In this document: one piece after another, positions 18,031 to 27,990 of the stretch | Position numbering within the stretch: the first letter of the stretch is position 1 | Layout: each line of letters opens with the position of its first letter | Assembly: GCF_028776105.2 (NCBI RefSeq) | Contig: NZ_CP145606.1 | Span: 310,001-374,000, forward strand | Reading direction: 5' to 3' | Length of the DNA: 64,000 nt | Source of the DNA: Neisseria leonii | Lineage (GTDB): Bacteria > Pseudomonadota > Gammaproteobacteria > Burkholderiales > Neisseriaceae | Made by a program: the position numbers and the translations under genes | Notes under the pieces: model-generated | What the model saw: the letters and a program-made list of their open reading frames with translations, nothing else | Databases searched by the model: none | Told to the model about the DNA's origin: nothing

Positions 18031-18465
18031 ATGAAAACCGTAGAAAAAAGTGTGCTGGTGCTGCACAGTGCGGCGCAGATGTTCGATCTGGTGGACAGGG
18101 TGGAAGACTATCCGCAGTTTCTGCCGTGGTACGGCCGGACGGAAGTGCTGATGCGGACGGAAAACGAACTCAAAGCGCGGCTTTATATGGATTACCGCGG
18201 CGTGAAACAGTCTTTTGCCACGCACAACCGCAACACCCCCGGCGAAGCCATCAGCATGGATTTGCTCGAAGGACCGTTTAAAACCCTGAACGGCACATGG
18301 CGGTTTGTCGATTTGGGCGACGATATGTGCCAAGTGGTGTTCAAACTGCAATACGATTTTGCCAATCCGATGCTTGCGGCATTGATCAGTCCGGTATTCG
18401 GCCATCTGGCGGGCAAATTGGTTGATGCGTTTACCGCCGAGGCAGACCGACGTTATGGCCGCTGA
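18031..18465 (+). CDS. ratA: RatA/COQ10-like START-domain protein
   Basis: 144 residues from ATG 18031. The polyketide-cyclase/START fold is recognised from MKTVEKSVLVLHSAAQMFDL, then VEDYPQFLPWY and the C-terminal [15 protein letters not shown] helix. Relatives include E. coli RatA (50S-associated) and mitochondrial COQ10 (ubiquinone binding). The latter role, lipid quinone binding, is the more conserved. It overlaps rnfH by 11 nt, as in many proteobacteria. Confidence 0.9.
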   Translation: MKTVEKSVLVLHSAAQMFDLVDRVEDYPQFLPWYGRTEVLMRTENELKARLYMDYRGVKQSFATHNRNTPGEAISMDLLEGPFKTLNGTWRFVDLGDDMCQVVFKLQYDFANPMLAALISPVFGHLAGKLVDAFTAEADRRYGR

Positions 18466-18763
18466 TATGCCGGAAATCGAAGTGGCTTACGGCACGGCAG
18501 CGCAGCAGTTTCTGCGGCGTTTTGCCGTAGAGCAGGGGACGACGGCACGCGAGGCGGTGCATTTGAGCGGCTTGGCGGCCGTCTGCCCCGCAGCGGATTT
18601 GGCCGCGCCCGTCGGCATTTTCGGCAAGGCGGTGGCCGACGATACGGTTTTGCGTGCAGGCGACCGGGTAGAGCTGTACCGCCCGCTGCAAATCGATCCC
18701 AAAGCAGCACGCCGTCTGCGCGCGGCAAAACGTGCAGAAGAAAAAACAGAAAGCAAGATATGA
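18455..18763 (+). CDS. rnfH: RnfH/RatB-family ubiquitin-fold protein
   Basis: 102 residues from ATG 18455; a second ATG at 18467 (MPEIEVAYG) is equally plausible. The beta-grasp pattern is visible: [18 protein letters not shown], then VGIFGKAV and [18 protein letters not shown] near the end. Function in the cell is unsettled. It overlaps both ratA and pth by a few bases, so the three are translationally coupled. Confidence 0.88.
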   Translation: MAADMPEIEVAYGTAAQQFLRRFAVEQGTTAREAVHLSGLAAVCPAADLAAPVGIFGKAVADDTVLRAGDRVELYRPLQIDPKAARRLRAAKRAEEKTESKI

Positions 18764-19335
18764 CCATCCGCCTGATTGCCGGTTTGGGCAACCCCGGCCG
18801 TGAATACGAACATACCCGCCACAACGCGGGCTTTTGGTTTGCAGACGAATTGGCCTGGCAATGGAAAGCCGTTTGGAAAGAAGAAAAAAAATATGCCGGA
18901 CAGGTGGCGCGTGTGGCGCATGAAAACGGCGAAGTGTGGCTGCTCAAACCCGATACCTTTATGAACCTTTCGGGTAAGGCTGTGGGCGCACTGGCGCAGT
19001 TTTACAAAATCAGGCCGGAAGAGATTCTGGTGGTGCACGACGAATTGGATATTCCCTGCGGCCGCATCCGTTTCAAACGCGGCGGCGGCAACGGCGGACA
19101 TAACGGCCTGAAAGACATTCAGGCCAAGCTCGGCACGGCGGATTTTTACCGTCTGCGTTTGGGCATCGGCCACCCCGGCGACCGCAATCTGGTCAGTGCC
19201 TATGTGCTGAACAAACCCTCTGCCGAGGACAGGCAGAAAATCGATGAGGCGGTAGGTAAATCGCTCAAAGGCCTGCCGCTGGTGATGGCGGGCGATTTCG
19301 AGGCCGCCACGCGTTTTTTGCACAGTCATGCTTGA
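18760..19335 (+). CDS. pth: Peptidyl-tRNA hydrolase
   Basis: 191 residues. Pth rescues tRNAs from drop-off peptidyl-t[24 protein letters not shown] contains the catalytic His, and [15 protein letters not shown] and [12 protein letters not shown] are the other family signatures. The ATG overlaps the rnfH stop (ATGA). Confidence 0.97.
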   Translation: MTIRLIAGLGNPGREYEHTRHNAGFWFADELAWQWKAVWKEEKKYAGQVARVAHENGEVWLLKPDTFMNLSGKAVGALAQFYKIRPEEILVVHDELDIPCGRIRFKRGGGNGGHNGLKDIQAKLGTADFYRLRLGIGHPGDRNLVSAYVLNKPSAEDRQKIDEAVGKSLKGLPLVMAGDFEAATRFLHSHA

Positions 19336-19713
19336 ACGTATGTCGTGAAATATTTCGGTTTTTTCTGCTGATGAATATGCTGCCCACATTTGCCGATTTA
19401 TTGGGCAACAGGCTCCCTGATACACTTTCGGCCGGAGCCTGCCGGACGGGACACAGCCGCCTTTGCCGCAGATGCTTGACCAAGGCGGGAGAATATGATG
19501 CAGGCGGCGGACGGCCGCACGGTCAGATTACAGGGGGCGGACATTGTGGAAGGAGACCGGCAGCCTCCCGGCCTGCCGCTTTGGCAATGGCGTATCCAAA
19601 CCGCAGACAAACATCTGCGCAACAACATATGGGCGCAGTCAGGCCGTCTGAATACCGCAGGTACGCTGTTTTCAGACGGCCGCAATCCGGCCGCGCCATC
19701 AGGAAACGGATAG
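19336..19713. other. Intergenic region, no supported gene
   Basis: 378 bp between pth and the glutaredoxin-like gene. A 72-codon frame (19495-19713) ends exactly where the next ATG begins, but its 3' part is an inverted DUS pair (about 19640-19680) read as protein, and it has no recognisable family. I treat it as non-coding with low certainty. Confidence 0.5.
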
Positions 19714-19974
19714 ATGAAACTGACTTTACTGTTTCGCGAATATTGCAGCCTGTGCCACAGAATGCGCGAGATGCTGCAACCTTTTCAGACGGCTTACGGC
19801 TTTGATCTGGACATCATCGACATCGACGATTTTCCCGATTTGGAGCGGCAATATAACGAAAAAGTCCCGGTGCTGCTGCACGGTGCGCACGAAATCTGCC
19901 ATTGGCACTTGGACGAAGCCGCCCTGCTGGCTTATCTGGGGCAGGCGGGCGGTACGGCCGGACGCGGGACATAG
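19714..19974 (+). CDS. Glutaredoxin-like protein (DUF836 type)
   Basis: 86 residues with the thioredoxin-fold start KLTLLFREYCSLCHRM, which carries a CxxC redox motif (C10, C13). Further matches are DIIDIDDFPDLERQYNEKVP, a typical cis-Pro strand, and the short C-terminal helix. These small proteins are probably thiol-disulfide carriers; the partner is unknown. It is separated from aroC by a DUS pair. Confidence 0.85.
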   Translation: MKLTLLFREYCSLCHRMREMLQPFQTAYGFDLDIIDIDDFPDLERQYNEKVPVLLHGAHEICHWHLDEAALLAYLGQAGGTAGRGT

Positions 19975-20106
19975 CTGCACTTCGGGGAACACGGAATGGT
20001 GTTCCGATTCAGTTTACGGCACGGCGGAAGGCCGTCTGAAACGGGCAAAAACACCGGTTTTCAGACGGCATGAAGCCGACTAGGTTTGTTATTTCGGAAA
20101 TCCAAT

Positions 20107-21207
20107 ATGGCAGGTAACACATTCGGACAAATTTTCACAGTCAGCACCTTCGGCGAAAGCCACGGCCCGGCTTTGGGCTGTATCATCGACGGCTGTCCGC
20201 CCGGTCTGGCTCTGGACGCGCAGGATATTCAGGCCGATTTGGACCGGCGCAAACCCGGTACCAGCCGCCATGTCACCCAGCGGCGCGAAGCCGACGAAGT
20301 GGAAATTTTGTCGGGCGTATTTGAAGGGCAGACCACGGGTACGCCCATCGCGCTCCTGATCCGCAATACCGACCAGCGCAGCAAAGACTACGGCAACATC
20401 GCGCGCCAATTCCGTCCCGGCCATGCCGACTACACCTATTGGCACAAATACGGTATCCGCGACTACCGCGGCGGCGGCCGCTCTTCCGCCCGCGAAACCG
20501 CCGCGCGCGTGGCGGCCGGTGCGGTGGCGAAAAAATGGCTGCGCGAAACGTTCGGCACCGAAATCGTGTGTTGGGTAACACAAGTGGGCGAAGTTGAAAT
20601 TGCTTTTGAAAACGAAAACTTTATCGGCCAAAACCCGTTTTTCGCCGCCAATCAGAGCCAAATCGCCCAACTGGAAAACTATATGGACAGCGTGCGCAAA
20701 TCGCTGGATTCGGTGGGCGCGAAACTGCACATCGAAGCGCGCCGTGTGCCGGTGGGCTTGGGCGAACCGGTGTTCGACCGTCTCGATGCCGATATCGCCC
20801 ACGCCCTGATGAGCATCAATGCGGTCAAAGGCGTGGAAATCGGCGACGGTTTCGATGTGGCCGCGCAGCGCGGCAGCCATCACGGCGACGAAATGACGCC
20901 GCAGGGTTTCAAATCCAATCATGCAGGCGGCATTTTGGGCGGTATTTCCACCGGCCAGACGATTACCGCCAATTTTGCCGTCAAGCCCACCAGCAGCATC
21001 GCCACTGCCCGCGACAGTATCGACATCGACGGCCGCCCTGTCGAAATCGCCACACACGGCCGCCACGACCCCTGCGTCGGACTGCGTGCCGCGCCGATTG
21101 CCGAAGCCATGCTGGCACTGGTGCTGATGGATCATGCCTTGCGCCACCGCGCCCAGAATGCCGCCGTGCGCGTGGCTACCCCCGATATTGCACGCGGGAA
21201 GAAATGA
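20107..21207 (+). CDS. aroC: Chorismate synthase
   Basis: 366 residues from ATG 20107. AroC converts EPSP to chorismate using reduced FMN, the last shared step to aromatic amino acids. [34 protein letters not shown] and [19 protein letters not shown] are the three family signatures. The catalytic His residues lie in ESHG and near the C-terminal [13 protein letters not shown]. Confidence 0.98.
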   Translation: MAGNTFGQIFTVSTFGESHGPALGCIIDGCPPGLALDAQDIQADLDRRKPGTSRHVTQRREADEVEILSGVFEGQTTGTPIALLIRNTDQRSKDYGNIARQFRPGHADYTYWHKYGIRDYRGGGRSSARETAARVAAGAVAKKWLRETFGTEIVCWVTQVGEVEIAFENENFIGQNPFFAANQSQIAQLENYMDSVRKSLDSVGAKLHIEARRVPVGLGEPVFDRLDADIAHALMSINAVKGVEIGDGFDVAAQRGSHHGDEMTPQGFKSNHAGGILGGISTGQTITANFAVKPTSSIATARDSIDIDGRPVEIATHGRHDPCVGLRAAPIAEAMLALVLMDHALRHRAQNAAVRVATPDIARGKK

Positions 21208-21276
21208 TTTACCTCGGCGGGGGCTTTCCGCTAAAATGTCCCCCGTTTTGCCGTATTGATTGACAGGATAAACACC

Positions 21277-21747
21277 ATGAACCATGAAACCGCTTTGGGT
21301 GCCGCGCTGAAATCGGCCGTGCAGACCATGAGCAAGAAAAAGCAGACCGAAATGATTGCCGACCACATCTACGGCAAATACGATGTGTTCAAACGCTTCA
21401 AGCCTTTGGCTTTGGGCATCGATCAGGATTTGACGGCCGCGCTGCCGCAATACGACCCAGCATTGATTGCCCGCGTGCTGGCCAACCACTGCCGCCGTCC
21501 GCGCTATCTGAAAGCCGTTGCGCGCGGCGGCAAGCGTTTTGATTTGAACAACCGCTTCAAAGGCGAAGTCAGCCCCGAAGAGCAGGCGGTAGCCGCCCAG
21601 CATCCGTCCGTACAGGAAGCTCTGGCGCGTCAGGCGGCCAAGCAGGCAGAGGCTGCCGAAGCCGTACCGTCTGCGGCCGAACCGGTTGAGACCGTGGCAG
21701 AAGCCGTTGCACAGGAAACCGTACAGCAGGAAGCCGCAGCCGAATAA
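21277..21747 (+). CDS. proQ: ProQ/FinO-domain RNA chaperone
   Basis: 156 residues from ATG 21277. Residues about 10-110 form a minimal FinO/ProQ domain (KPLALGIDQDLTAALP, then VLANHCRRPRYLKAVARGGKR and FDLNNRFKGEVS). The tail is a low-complexity Ala/Glu region. Meningococcal ProQ is a small single-domain protein of this type that binds many structured sRNAs and mRNA 3' ends. There is no C-terminal Tudor-like domain as in E. coli ProQ. Confidence 0.92.
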   Translation: MNHETALGAALKSAVQTMSKKKQTEMIADHIYGKYDVFKRFKPLALGIDQDLTAALPQYDPALIARVLANHCRRPRYLKAVARGGKRFDLNNRFKGEVSPEEQAVAAQHPSVQEALARQAAKQAEAAEAVPSAAEPVETVAEAVAQETVQQEAAAE

Positions 21748-21777
21748 TCGGAGCAGCCGGTCAAAGCCGAACTGTTT

Positions 21778-21832
21778 CAAAGGCCGTCTGAAAACGCTCG
21801 CGGTAAGCTGCGTTTTCAGACGGCCTTTTTGC
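21778..21832. terminator. Inverted DUS terminator after proQ
   Basis: An 18-bp stem (21778-21795 with 21811-21828) built from DUS and flanking bases, followed by TT. It also lies downstream of leftward dadA and may serve both genes. Confidence 0.8.
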
Positions 21833-21902
21833 ACCATATGGCTGTGTCGGGCGGCATTGTCCAATGCTTGCCGCCGCTGCCGTGTGAAACGGCTTTGGCG
21901 TA

Positions 21903-23156
21903 TCAGCGGTAGCGCGACAAGCCCAAATCGCCCGTTTCGATTTCGGGGACGGTATCGGAAACCAAGTCGGCGGCGAGTTTGCCCGAACCGGCGGACATCG
22001 TCCAGCCCAGCGTACCGTGGCCGGTGTTGAGTATCAGATTGTCCCAGCCGCAGCGGCCGATTAAGGGCGTGCTGTCGGGCGTCATCGGGCGCAGGCCGCT
22101 CCAAAAAGACGATTCGGCGGTGCGCCCGCCGCCGGGGAAAAGGTCGTTCAAAACCCGCTCCAGCGTGGCACGGCGTGCGGGATTCAGACTCAGTGCGTAG
22201 CCCGACAATTCGGCCATGCCGCCCACGCGGATACGCCGGTCGAAGCGGGTGATGGCGACTTTGTAGGTTTCGTCCAATACGGTGGACTGCGGGGCGGAGG
22301 ATTCTTGATCCAGCGGCACAGTAATCGAATAGCCTTTCACGGGATACACCGGCAGGTCGATGTCCAGTTGGGCGAGGGCGGGGCGGCTGAAACTGCCCAG
22401 CGCGCAGACGAAACGGTCGGCCTCAAAACGTTTGCCGCCCGCATAAACCGCCGTGATGCGGCGGGCTTCGCTGTCGAAAGATTCGATAGCGTGGTTGAAG
22501 AAAAAGCGTACGCCGTCGCGGGCGCATAAATCGGCCAGACGTTTGGCGAACAGGGCGCAGTCGCCGGTGGCATCGTTGGGCAGGTGGAGCGCGCCGGCCA
22601 GTTTGTTTACGCTGGCGGCCAGTCCCGGTTCGTATTGCAGGCATTCGGCGGCGGACAGTTCGCTGAACGGCACACCGTAGGCCGCCAAGACCGCCATGTC
22701 TTTTTTCGCCGCAGCCACTTCTTTGTCGGTGCGGAACACTTGCAGCGTACCGGCCTGACGGCCTTCAAAGGCAATGCCCGTATCGGCGGCCAATTGCCGG
22801 AACACGCTGCGGCTGTATTCGGAAATGCGCACCATGCGCGCTTTGTTTTCTTTATAGCGTGCTTCGGTGCAGTTGGTGAGCATCTGCCGCAGCCAGCGTA
22901 TCTGGAACGCGCTGCCGTCGGGACGCAGAATCAGCGGCGAATGCGGCCGCGTCAGCCATTTGGCCGCTTTGAGCGGAATGCCGGGCGCCGCCCACGGCGT
23001 GGTATAGCCGTAGGAAAGCTGGCCGGCATTGGCAAAACTGGTTTCTTCCGCCGCCGCTGCGGCACGGTCGATAACGCTGACTTCGTGCCCGGCACGGCGC
23101 AGAAAATAAGCAGTGCATACGCCGATGATACCGGCACCCAAAACGACAACATTCAT
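21903..23156 (-). CDS. dadA: D-amino acid dehydrogenase small subunit
   Basis: 417 residues from ATG 23156, chosen because GGGGAG sits 6 nt before it; two more ATGs lie immediately upstream. This FAD enzyme oxidises D-amino acids (D-Ala from peptidoglycan turnover or alanine racemase) and feeds electrons to quinones. The dinucleotide-binding [20 protein letters not shown] opens the protein, and [16 protein letters not shown] and [16 protein letters not shown] close it. No alanine racemase gene is adjacent. Confidence 0.95.
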   Translation of the reverse strand: MNVVVLGAGIIGVCTAYFLRRAGHEVSVIDRAAAAAEETSFANAGQLSYGYTTPWAAPGIPLKAAKWLTRPHSPLILRPDGSAFQIRWLRQMLTNCTEARYKENKARMVRISEYSRSVFRQLAADTGIAFEGRQAGTLQVFRTDKEVAAAKKDMAVLAAYGVPFSELSAAECLQYEPGLAASVNKLAGALHLPNDATGDCALFAKRLADLCARDGVRFFFNHAIESFDSEARRITAVYAGGKRFEADRFVCALGSFSRPALAQLDIDLPVYPVKGYSITVPLDQESSAPQSTVLDETYKVAITRFDRRIRVGGMAELSGYALSLNPARRATLERVLNDLFPGGGRTAESSFWSGLRPMTPDSTPLIGRCGWDNLILNTGHGTLGWTMSAGSGKLAADLVSDTVPEIETGDLGLSRYR

Positions 23157-23414
23157 CATCATCTCCCCATGCCGCCGCAGCGGCCAGAAACAGAAAAACG
23201 GTTTGGTCTCGGACAGCCGCATCGGGCGCGGAGGAAGCGGTATCCGTTTTCCCGTCCGCCGCCCGATGCGGCCGTGCCATTTTAGCAAAGCGGCAGGCGG
23301 ACGGCAGCATCTGCCGAAAATAAAGCAGGCCGGTTTTCAGACGGCCGATGCCTTGAAAGGCCGTCTGAAAACCCGCATAATCGGCTTTTCCGTCCCCTAC
23401 GAAAAGGTTTCCCC

Positions 23415-25397
23415 ATGGCTTCACAACTGGCCAATGCCATCCGTTTTCTTTCCGCCGATGCCGTACAGAAAGCCAATTCCGGCCACCCCGGTGCCCCGAT
23501 GGGCATGGCCGACATGGCCGAAGTGCTGTGGCGCGACTTTCTCCGGCACAATCCGGCCAACCCCAAATTCTACAACCGCGACCGCTTTGTGCTGTCCAAC
23601 GGCCATGCCTCGATGCTGATTTACAGCCTGTTGCATCTCACCGGTTACGATGTTTCCATCGACGACTTGAAAAACTTCCGCCAATTCCACAGCAAAACGC
23701 CCGGCCACCCCGAATACGGCTACACCGACGGCGTGGAAACCACCACCGGCCCGCTGGGGCAGGGCATTGCCAATGCCGTGGGCATGGCTTTGGCGGAAAA
23801 AATACTGGCCGAAGAATTCAATGCCGGCGGCCTGAATATTGTCGATCACTACACTTATGTGTTTCTCGGCGACGGCTGCCTGATGGAGGGGATTTCGCAC
23901 GAAGCCGCTTCTTTGGCGGGTACGCTGGGTTTGGGCAAACTGGTGGTGCTGTACGACGACAACAATATTTCCATCGACGGCAAGGTGGACGGCTGGTTTA
24001 CCGAAAACATTCCGCAGCGTTTCGCAAGCTACGGCTGGCATGTCGTCCCCGATGTGGACGGCCACGACCGCGAAGCCGTGCGCGCAGCCATCGAAGCGGC
24101 GCGCGCCGAAACCGGCAAACCCTCGCTGATCTGCTGCAAAACCTTAATCGGCAAAGGTGCGGCCAATAAAGAAGGCAGCCACAAAACCCACGGCGCGCCG
24201 TTGGGTGCGGACGAAATCGAAGCCACGCGCCGTCATCTGGGCTGGCCGTATGCCGCGTTTGAAATTCCGCAGGAAATTTACGGGCAATGGAACGCCGTGG
24301 CTGCGGGTGAAAAACTGGAAGCCGAATGGAACGCGCTGTTTGAGCAATACCGTGCCAAATTCCCTGAAAAAGCGGCCGAATTCGTCCGCCGCATGGAAAA
24401 CCGACTGCCGGAAAACTTTGATGCCCATATTCAGACGGCCTTGAAGGCGGTGTGCGAAAAAGGCGAAACCATCGCCACACGCAAAGCCAGCCAGAACAGC
24501 ATCGAAGTGCTGGCACAGGTGCTGCCCGAGCTGGTGGGCGGTTCGGCCGACCTGACCCCGTCGAACCTGACCGACTGGTCGGGCAGCACGGCGGTCAGCA
24601 CACGGCAGGGCGGCAATTATGTGCATTACGGCGTACGCGAATTCGGCATGGCCGCCATCATGAACGGCATGACGCTGCACGGCGGCGTGAAGCCTTTCGG
24701 CGCAACCTTCCTGATGTTCAGCGAATACGCCCGCAACGCGCTGCGCATGGCGGCTTTGATGAAAATCAATCCCGTATTTGTGTTTACCCACGATTCCATC
24801 GGTTTGGGCGAAGACGGCCCCACCCATCAGCCCGTCGAGCAGACGGCCACCCTGCGCCTGATTCCGAATATGAACGTGTGGCGGCCGTGCGATACCGCCG
24901 AGAGTCTGGTAGCGTGGGCCGAAGCGGCCAAAACGGCTGATACGCCGTCCTGCCTGATTTTCAGCCGCCAAAACCTGCCGTTTGTCGAACGCAGCGAAGC
25001 GCAGTTGGCCGACATCAAGCGCGGCGGCTATGTGTTGTCGGAAGCAGAAAACGCCCGTGCGGTCATCATCGCCACCGGTTCGGAAGTCGAATTGGCTTTG
25101 GCGGCACAAAAACGCTTGGCCGACGAGGGCGTGGCGGTCAATGTGGTGTCCATGCCGTCGACCAATGTGTTCGACCGCCAAGATGCGGCCTACCGCAACC
25201 GCGTTTTGCCGAAAGAGCTGCCGCGTGTGGCGGTAGAAGCGGGCGTGCGCGACGGTTGGTATAAGTATGTCGGTTTGGACGGTGCGGTGGTCGGCCTCGA
25301 CCGCTTCGGCGAATCGGCACCGGCGGAAGAGTTGTTCGCCCATTTCGGCTTTACGGCCGAAAATGTGGCCGAAACGGTGAAAAACGTGCTTGCCTGA
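23415..25397 (+). CDS. tkt: Transketolase
   Basis: 660 residues, the usual length. The enzyme transfers two-carbon ketol units in the pentose phosphate pathway with thiamine diphosphate. The N-terminal [18 protein letters not shown], the ThDP motif [20 protein letters not shown] with NNISIDG, and [15 protein letters not shown] are visible. rpe, another enzyme of the pathway, lies at 58277. Confidence 0.98.
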   Translation: MASQLANAIRFLSADAVQKANSGHPGAPMGMADMAEVLWRDFLRHNPANPKFYNRDRFVLSNGHASMLIYSLLHLTGYDVSIDDLKNFRQFHSKTPGHPEYGYTDGVETTTGPLGQGIANAVGMALAEKILAEEFNAGGLNIVDHYTYVFLGDGCLMEGISHEAASLAGTLGLGKLVVLYDDNNISIDGKVDGWFTENIPQRFASYGWHVVPDVDGHDREAVRAAIEAARAETGKPSLICCKTLIGKGAANKEGSHKTHGAPLGADEIEATRRHLGWPYAAFEIPQEIYGQWNAVAAGEKLEAEWNALFEQYRAKFPEKAAEFVRRMENRLPENFDAHIQTALKAVCEKGETIATRKASQNSIEVLAQVLPELVGGSADLTPSNLTDWSGSTAVSTRQGGNYVHYGVREFGMAAIMNGMTLHGGVKPFGATFLMFSEYARNALRMAALMKINPVFVFTHDSIGLGEDGPTHQPVEQTATLRLIPNMNVWRPCDTAESLVAWAEAAKTADTPSCLIFSRQNLPFVERSEAQLADIKRGGYVLSEAENARAVIIATGSEVELALAAQKRLADEGVAVNVVSMPSTNVFDRQDAAYRNRVLPKELPRVAVEAGVRDGWYKYVGLDGAVVGLDRFGESAPAEELFAHFGFTAENVAETVKNVLA

Positions 25398-25424
25398 TTT
25401 TAGGGATAAAAAGCCGTACTGTAT

Positions 25425-25477
25425 CAGGCCGTCTGAAAACGGGTTGCCCGTGCAACGCTGTTTTCAGACGGCCTTTT
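25425..25477. terminator. Inverted DUS terminator between converging tkt and argC
   Basis: CAGGCCGTCTGAAAAC ending at 25440 pairs with GTTTTCAGACGGCCT from 25460 and is followed by TTTTGG. Confidence 0.75.
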
Positions 25478-25491
25478 GGCGCGGGCAGAAC

Positions 25492-26538
25492 TTAGGGCAG
25501 CAGCGGAGCGTGCCGCAGGCCGCTGTCTTCGGCCAGGCCGAACATGATGTTCATATTCTGTACCGCCTGTCCGGCCGCGCCTTTGACCAGATTATCCTGT
25601 ACGCTCAGCAGAATCCATACATCGCTCTGCGGTGCCTGTGTGATGCTGATGCGGCAGAGATTGGCACCGCGCACGCTGCGCGTTTCGGGTGTGCTGCCGG
25701 CGGGCATTACATCGACAAAACGGCTGCCGCGGTAGAAATCTTCGAGCAGCTGCTGCGGTGTGCAGCCGGGTTTGAGGTGAAGATAAGTGGTGGCGTGCAT
25801 ACCGCGTATCATCGGCGTGAGATGCGGTACGAAAACCAAGCCTTCGGCCACGCCGCGTTGCAGACTGTCGATGGTTTGGCGGATTTCGGGCAGGTGACGG
25901 TGTCCGCCGATACCGTAGGCTTTGAAGTTGTCGCCCGCTTCGCACAGCAGCGTGCCGACGGCGGCTTTGCGTCCCGCGCCGGACACGCCCGATTTGCAGT
26001 CGGCAATCAGCGGCCGGTTTTCCTGCAACGCGCCTGCTTTGAGCAGCGGCAGCAGCGCAAGCGAAACGCAGGTGGGGTAACAGCCGGGGTTGGCGACCAG
26101 CTGGGCGGCGGCGATTTCGCTGCGGCGGTATTCGCTCAAACCGTACACCGCTTTCTGCACCCATTCGGGGGCGGTATGTTTCATGCCGTACCACTGTTCC
26201 CATTCGGCCACATCTTTCAGACGGAAGTCGGCCGACAAATCGACGACGCGCACACCGGCCGCAAGCAGGGCGGGTGCTTCCTGCATGGCGACGCCGTTGG
26301 GTGTGGCGAAAAAGACGACATCGCATCCGGCCAGCGCGGCATGGTCGGGCGTTTGGAAATGCAGGTCGTAAACGCCGCGCAGACTGGGGAAATAGTCGGC
26401 AATATGGATACCGGCTTCGCTGCGGCTGGTGACGGCAGCCACTTCGACATCGGGGTGGCAGGCGAGCAGGCGCAGCAGTTCGACACCGGTGTAGCCGGTG
26501 GCGCCGACAATACCGGCGCGGACGGGGCGGGTTTTCAT
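25492..26538 (-). CDS. argC: N-acetyl-gamma-glutamyl-phosphate reductase
   Basis: 348 residues from ATG 26538. It is the third step of arginine synthesis, reducing the ArgB product. The Rossmann start [20 protein letters not shown] and the catalytic Cys in VANPGCYPT are clear, as is [11 protein letters not shown]. It is divergent from argB, so two consecutive pathway enzymes share a 146-bp regulatory region that also holds an inverted DUS pair (26602-26640). Confidence 0.97.
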   Translation of the reverse strand: MKTRPVRAGIVGATGYTGVELLRLLACHPDVEVAAVTSRSEAGIHIADYFPSLRGVYDLHFQTPDHAALAGCDVVFFATPNGVAMQEAPALLAAGVRVVDLSADFRLKDVAEWEQWYGMKHTAPEWVQKAVYGLSEYRRSEIAAAQLVANPGCYPTCVSLALLPLLKAGALQENRPLIADCKSGVSGAGRKAAVGTLLCEAGDNFKAYGIGGHRHLPEIRQTIDSLQRGVAEGLVFVPHLTPMIRGMHATTYLHLKPGCTPQQLLEDFYRGSRFVDVMPAGSTPETRSVRGANLCRISITQAPQSDVWILLSVQDNLVKGAAGQAVQNMNIMFGLAEDSGLRHAPLLP

Positions 26539-26658
26539 GGCGGGGCAGTCCGTGGCAAAAAACGGCAGTGTACGCCCAAATGGCCGCCGCCGCCAAGCAT
26601 CAGGCCGTCTGAAAACGGCTGCCTGCTTTTCAGACGGCCTCAAACGGTACGGTTGTGG

Positions 26659-26664
26659 CATAAT
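26659..26664 (+). promoter_or_regulatory. Candidate -10 element for argB
   Basis: CATAAT in GTGGCATAATGG, 21 bp before the argB ATG. No recognisable ARG box was found in the argC-argB gap. Confidence 0.3.
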
Positions 26665-26684
26665 GGCCGTTTTGGGAGAGAGCT

Positions 26685-27572
26685 ATGAGCGATACGCAAA
26701 ACCGCATTACCGCCGCCGACAAGGCGCAGATTCTGGCCGAGGCACTGCCGTATATCCGCCGCTTTTCCGGCAGCACGTTTGTGATTAAATACGGCGGCAA
26801 TGCCATGACCGAGCCGCATCTGAAAGAGGGTTTTGCCAAAGATGTTACGTTGCTGAAACTGGTGGGCATCCATCCGGTGATTGTGCACGGTGGCGGCCCG
26901 CAGATTAACCGGATGCTGGAAAAAGTGGGCAAAGAGGGCGTGTTCGTGCAGGGCATGCGGGTAACGGACGAAGAAACCATGGGTATCGTGGAAATGGTGC
27001 TCGGCGGCAGCGTGAACAAAGAAATCGTCTCGCTGCTGAATCTGCACGGCGCGAAAGCGGTGGGCATCACCGGCCGCGACAATCATTTTATCCGTGCCAA
27101 AAAGCTGTTTATCAATACGCCCGAACGTAACGGCGTGGACATCGGCCAAGTCGGCGTGATTGAGGGCATGGATATTTCGCTGATTAAGGGTATGGTGGAA
27201 GGCGGCTATATCCCCGTTGTCGCACCGATCGGTGTCGGACGTCAGGGCGAGGCGTTCAACATCAATGCCGATTTGGTGGCGGGCAGGCTGGCCGAAGAGT
27301 TGCAGGCGGAAAAGCTGATTATGATGACCAACATCAGCGGTGTGATGGACAAAGAGGGCAGACTGCTGACCAATCTCACGCCTGCCGATATCGACGCGCT
27401 GGTGGCCGACGGCACGCTGTACGGCGGTATGCTGCCGAAAATCAGTTCGGCCGTAGAGGCGGCGGCCAACGGCGTGAAGGCCGTGCATATTCTCGACGGC
27501 CGCGAATTAAACGCGCTGCTCCTGGAAATCTTTACCGATAAAGGTGTCGGCTCGATGATTTTGCCGGGTTGA
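26685..27572 (+). CDS. argB: Acetylglutamate kinase
   Basis: 295 residues. It phosphorylates N-acetylglutamate in arginine synthesis, often the feedback-controlled step. [24 protein letters not shown] and [12 protein letters not shown] are conserved nucleotide- and substrate-binding motifs. The N-terminal extension before the first strand (about 25 residues) is compatible with the arginine-sensitive hexameric form, though that is inference. Confidence 0.97.
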   Translation: MSDTQNRITAADKAQILAEALPYIRRFSGSTFVIKYGGNAMTEPHLKEGFAKDVTLLKLVGIHPVIVHGGGPQINRMLEKVGKEGVFVQGMRVTDEETMGIVEMVLGGSVNKEIVSLLNLHGAKAVGITGRDNHFIRAKKLFINTPERNGVDIGQVGVIEGMDISLIKGMVEGGYIPVVAPIGVGRQGEAFNINADLVAGRLAEELQAEKLIMMTNISGVMDKEGRLLTNLTPADIDALVADGTLYGGMLPKISSAVEAAANGVKAVHILDGRELNALLLEIFTDKGVGSMILPG

Positions 27573-27930
27573 GGAGGCCGTCTGAAAACTTGCCCGCGTA
27601 GGTCGGATACTTGGTATCCGACATTTTTATTTACGGCTCGTCCGCGTGTTGGACAGTAGGATTTTGCGGTTTGTCGGATTCGGGAATCCGACCTACGGTT
27701 GGAAATCTTTTGTCGGACGGGCGCGGGTTTTCGATTGAGGCTGTCTGAAAACTAAGGTGGGCCGGGACATTTTTACATTTCGTTCGCGTGTCGGCAGTGT
27801 GCTTTGGCAGTTTGTCGGATTCAAGAATCCGACCTACGGCTGGAAATCCTTTGCCGGGCAGGTGCGGATTTCCTATTGAGGCCGTCTGAAAACCAAGGTA
27901 GGTCGGATACTTGTATCCGACATTTTTTCT
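27573..27930. repeat. Tandem composite repeat with DUS and GTCGGAT palindromes
   Basis: A unit of roughly 150-160 bp occurs about two and a third times (about 27573-27740, 27741-27885, then a partial). Each unit runs: DUS, a TAGGTCGGATA/TATCCGACA palindrome, a CGCGTGT spacer, a second palindrome ending CCGACCTACGG, then TGGAAATC. Palindromes sit at 27599-27623, 27673-27696, 27814-27837 and 27898-27922; the first palindrome is eroded in the second unit. No coding potential was seen. Confidence 0.75.
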
Positions 27931-27942
27931 TGGCCGCATACA

Positions 27943-27980
27943 AAAGCCCTGTTTTCCGGTTGGGAAAACAGGGCTTTCAG
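27943..27980 (-). terminator. Rho-independent terminator of the NCS2 permease
   Basis: Perfect 15-bp inverted repeat (AAAGCCCTGTTTTCC at 27943-27957 and its complement at 27963-27977) with a 5-nt loop. On the minus strand it ends in CTTTTG, just after the permease stop. Confidence 0.85.
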
Positions 27981-27990
27981 ACGGCCTGAA

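Noticed and set aside
19495..19713. 72-codon frame ending where the glutaredoxin-like gene starts
   Set aside because: The 3' third is an inverted DUS read as protein and no family is recognisable. Abutment with the next ATG may be chance. Kept as non-coding with low certainty.
20089..22104. 671-codon open frame on the minus strand across aroC and proQ
   Set aside because: It is antisense to aroC and proQ, which have clear family motifs. Long antisense frames are common in GC-rich genes with this codon bias, and the translation has no recognisable domain.
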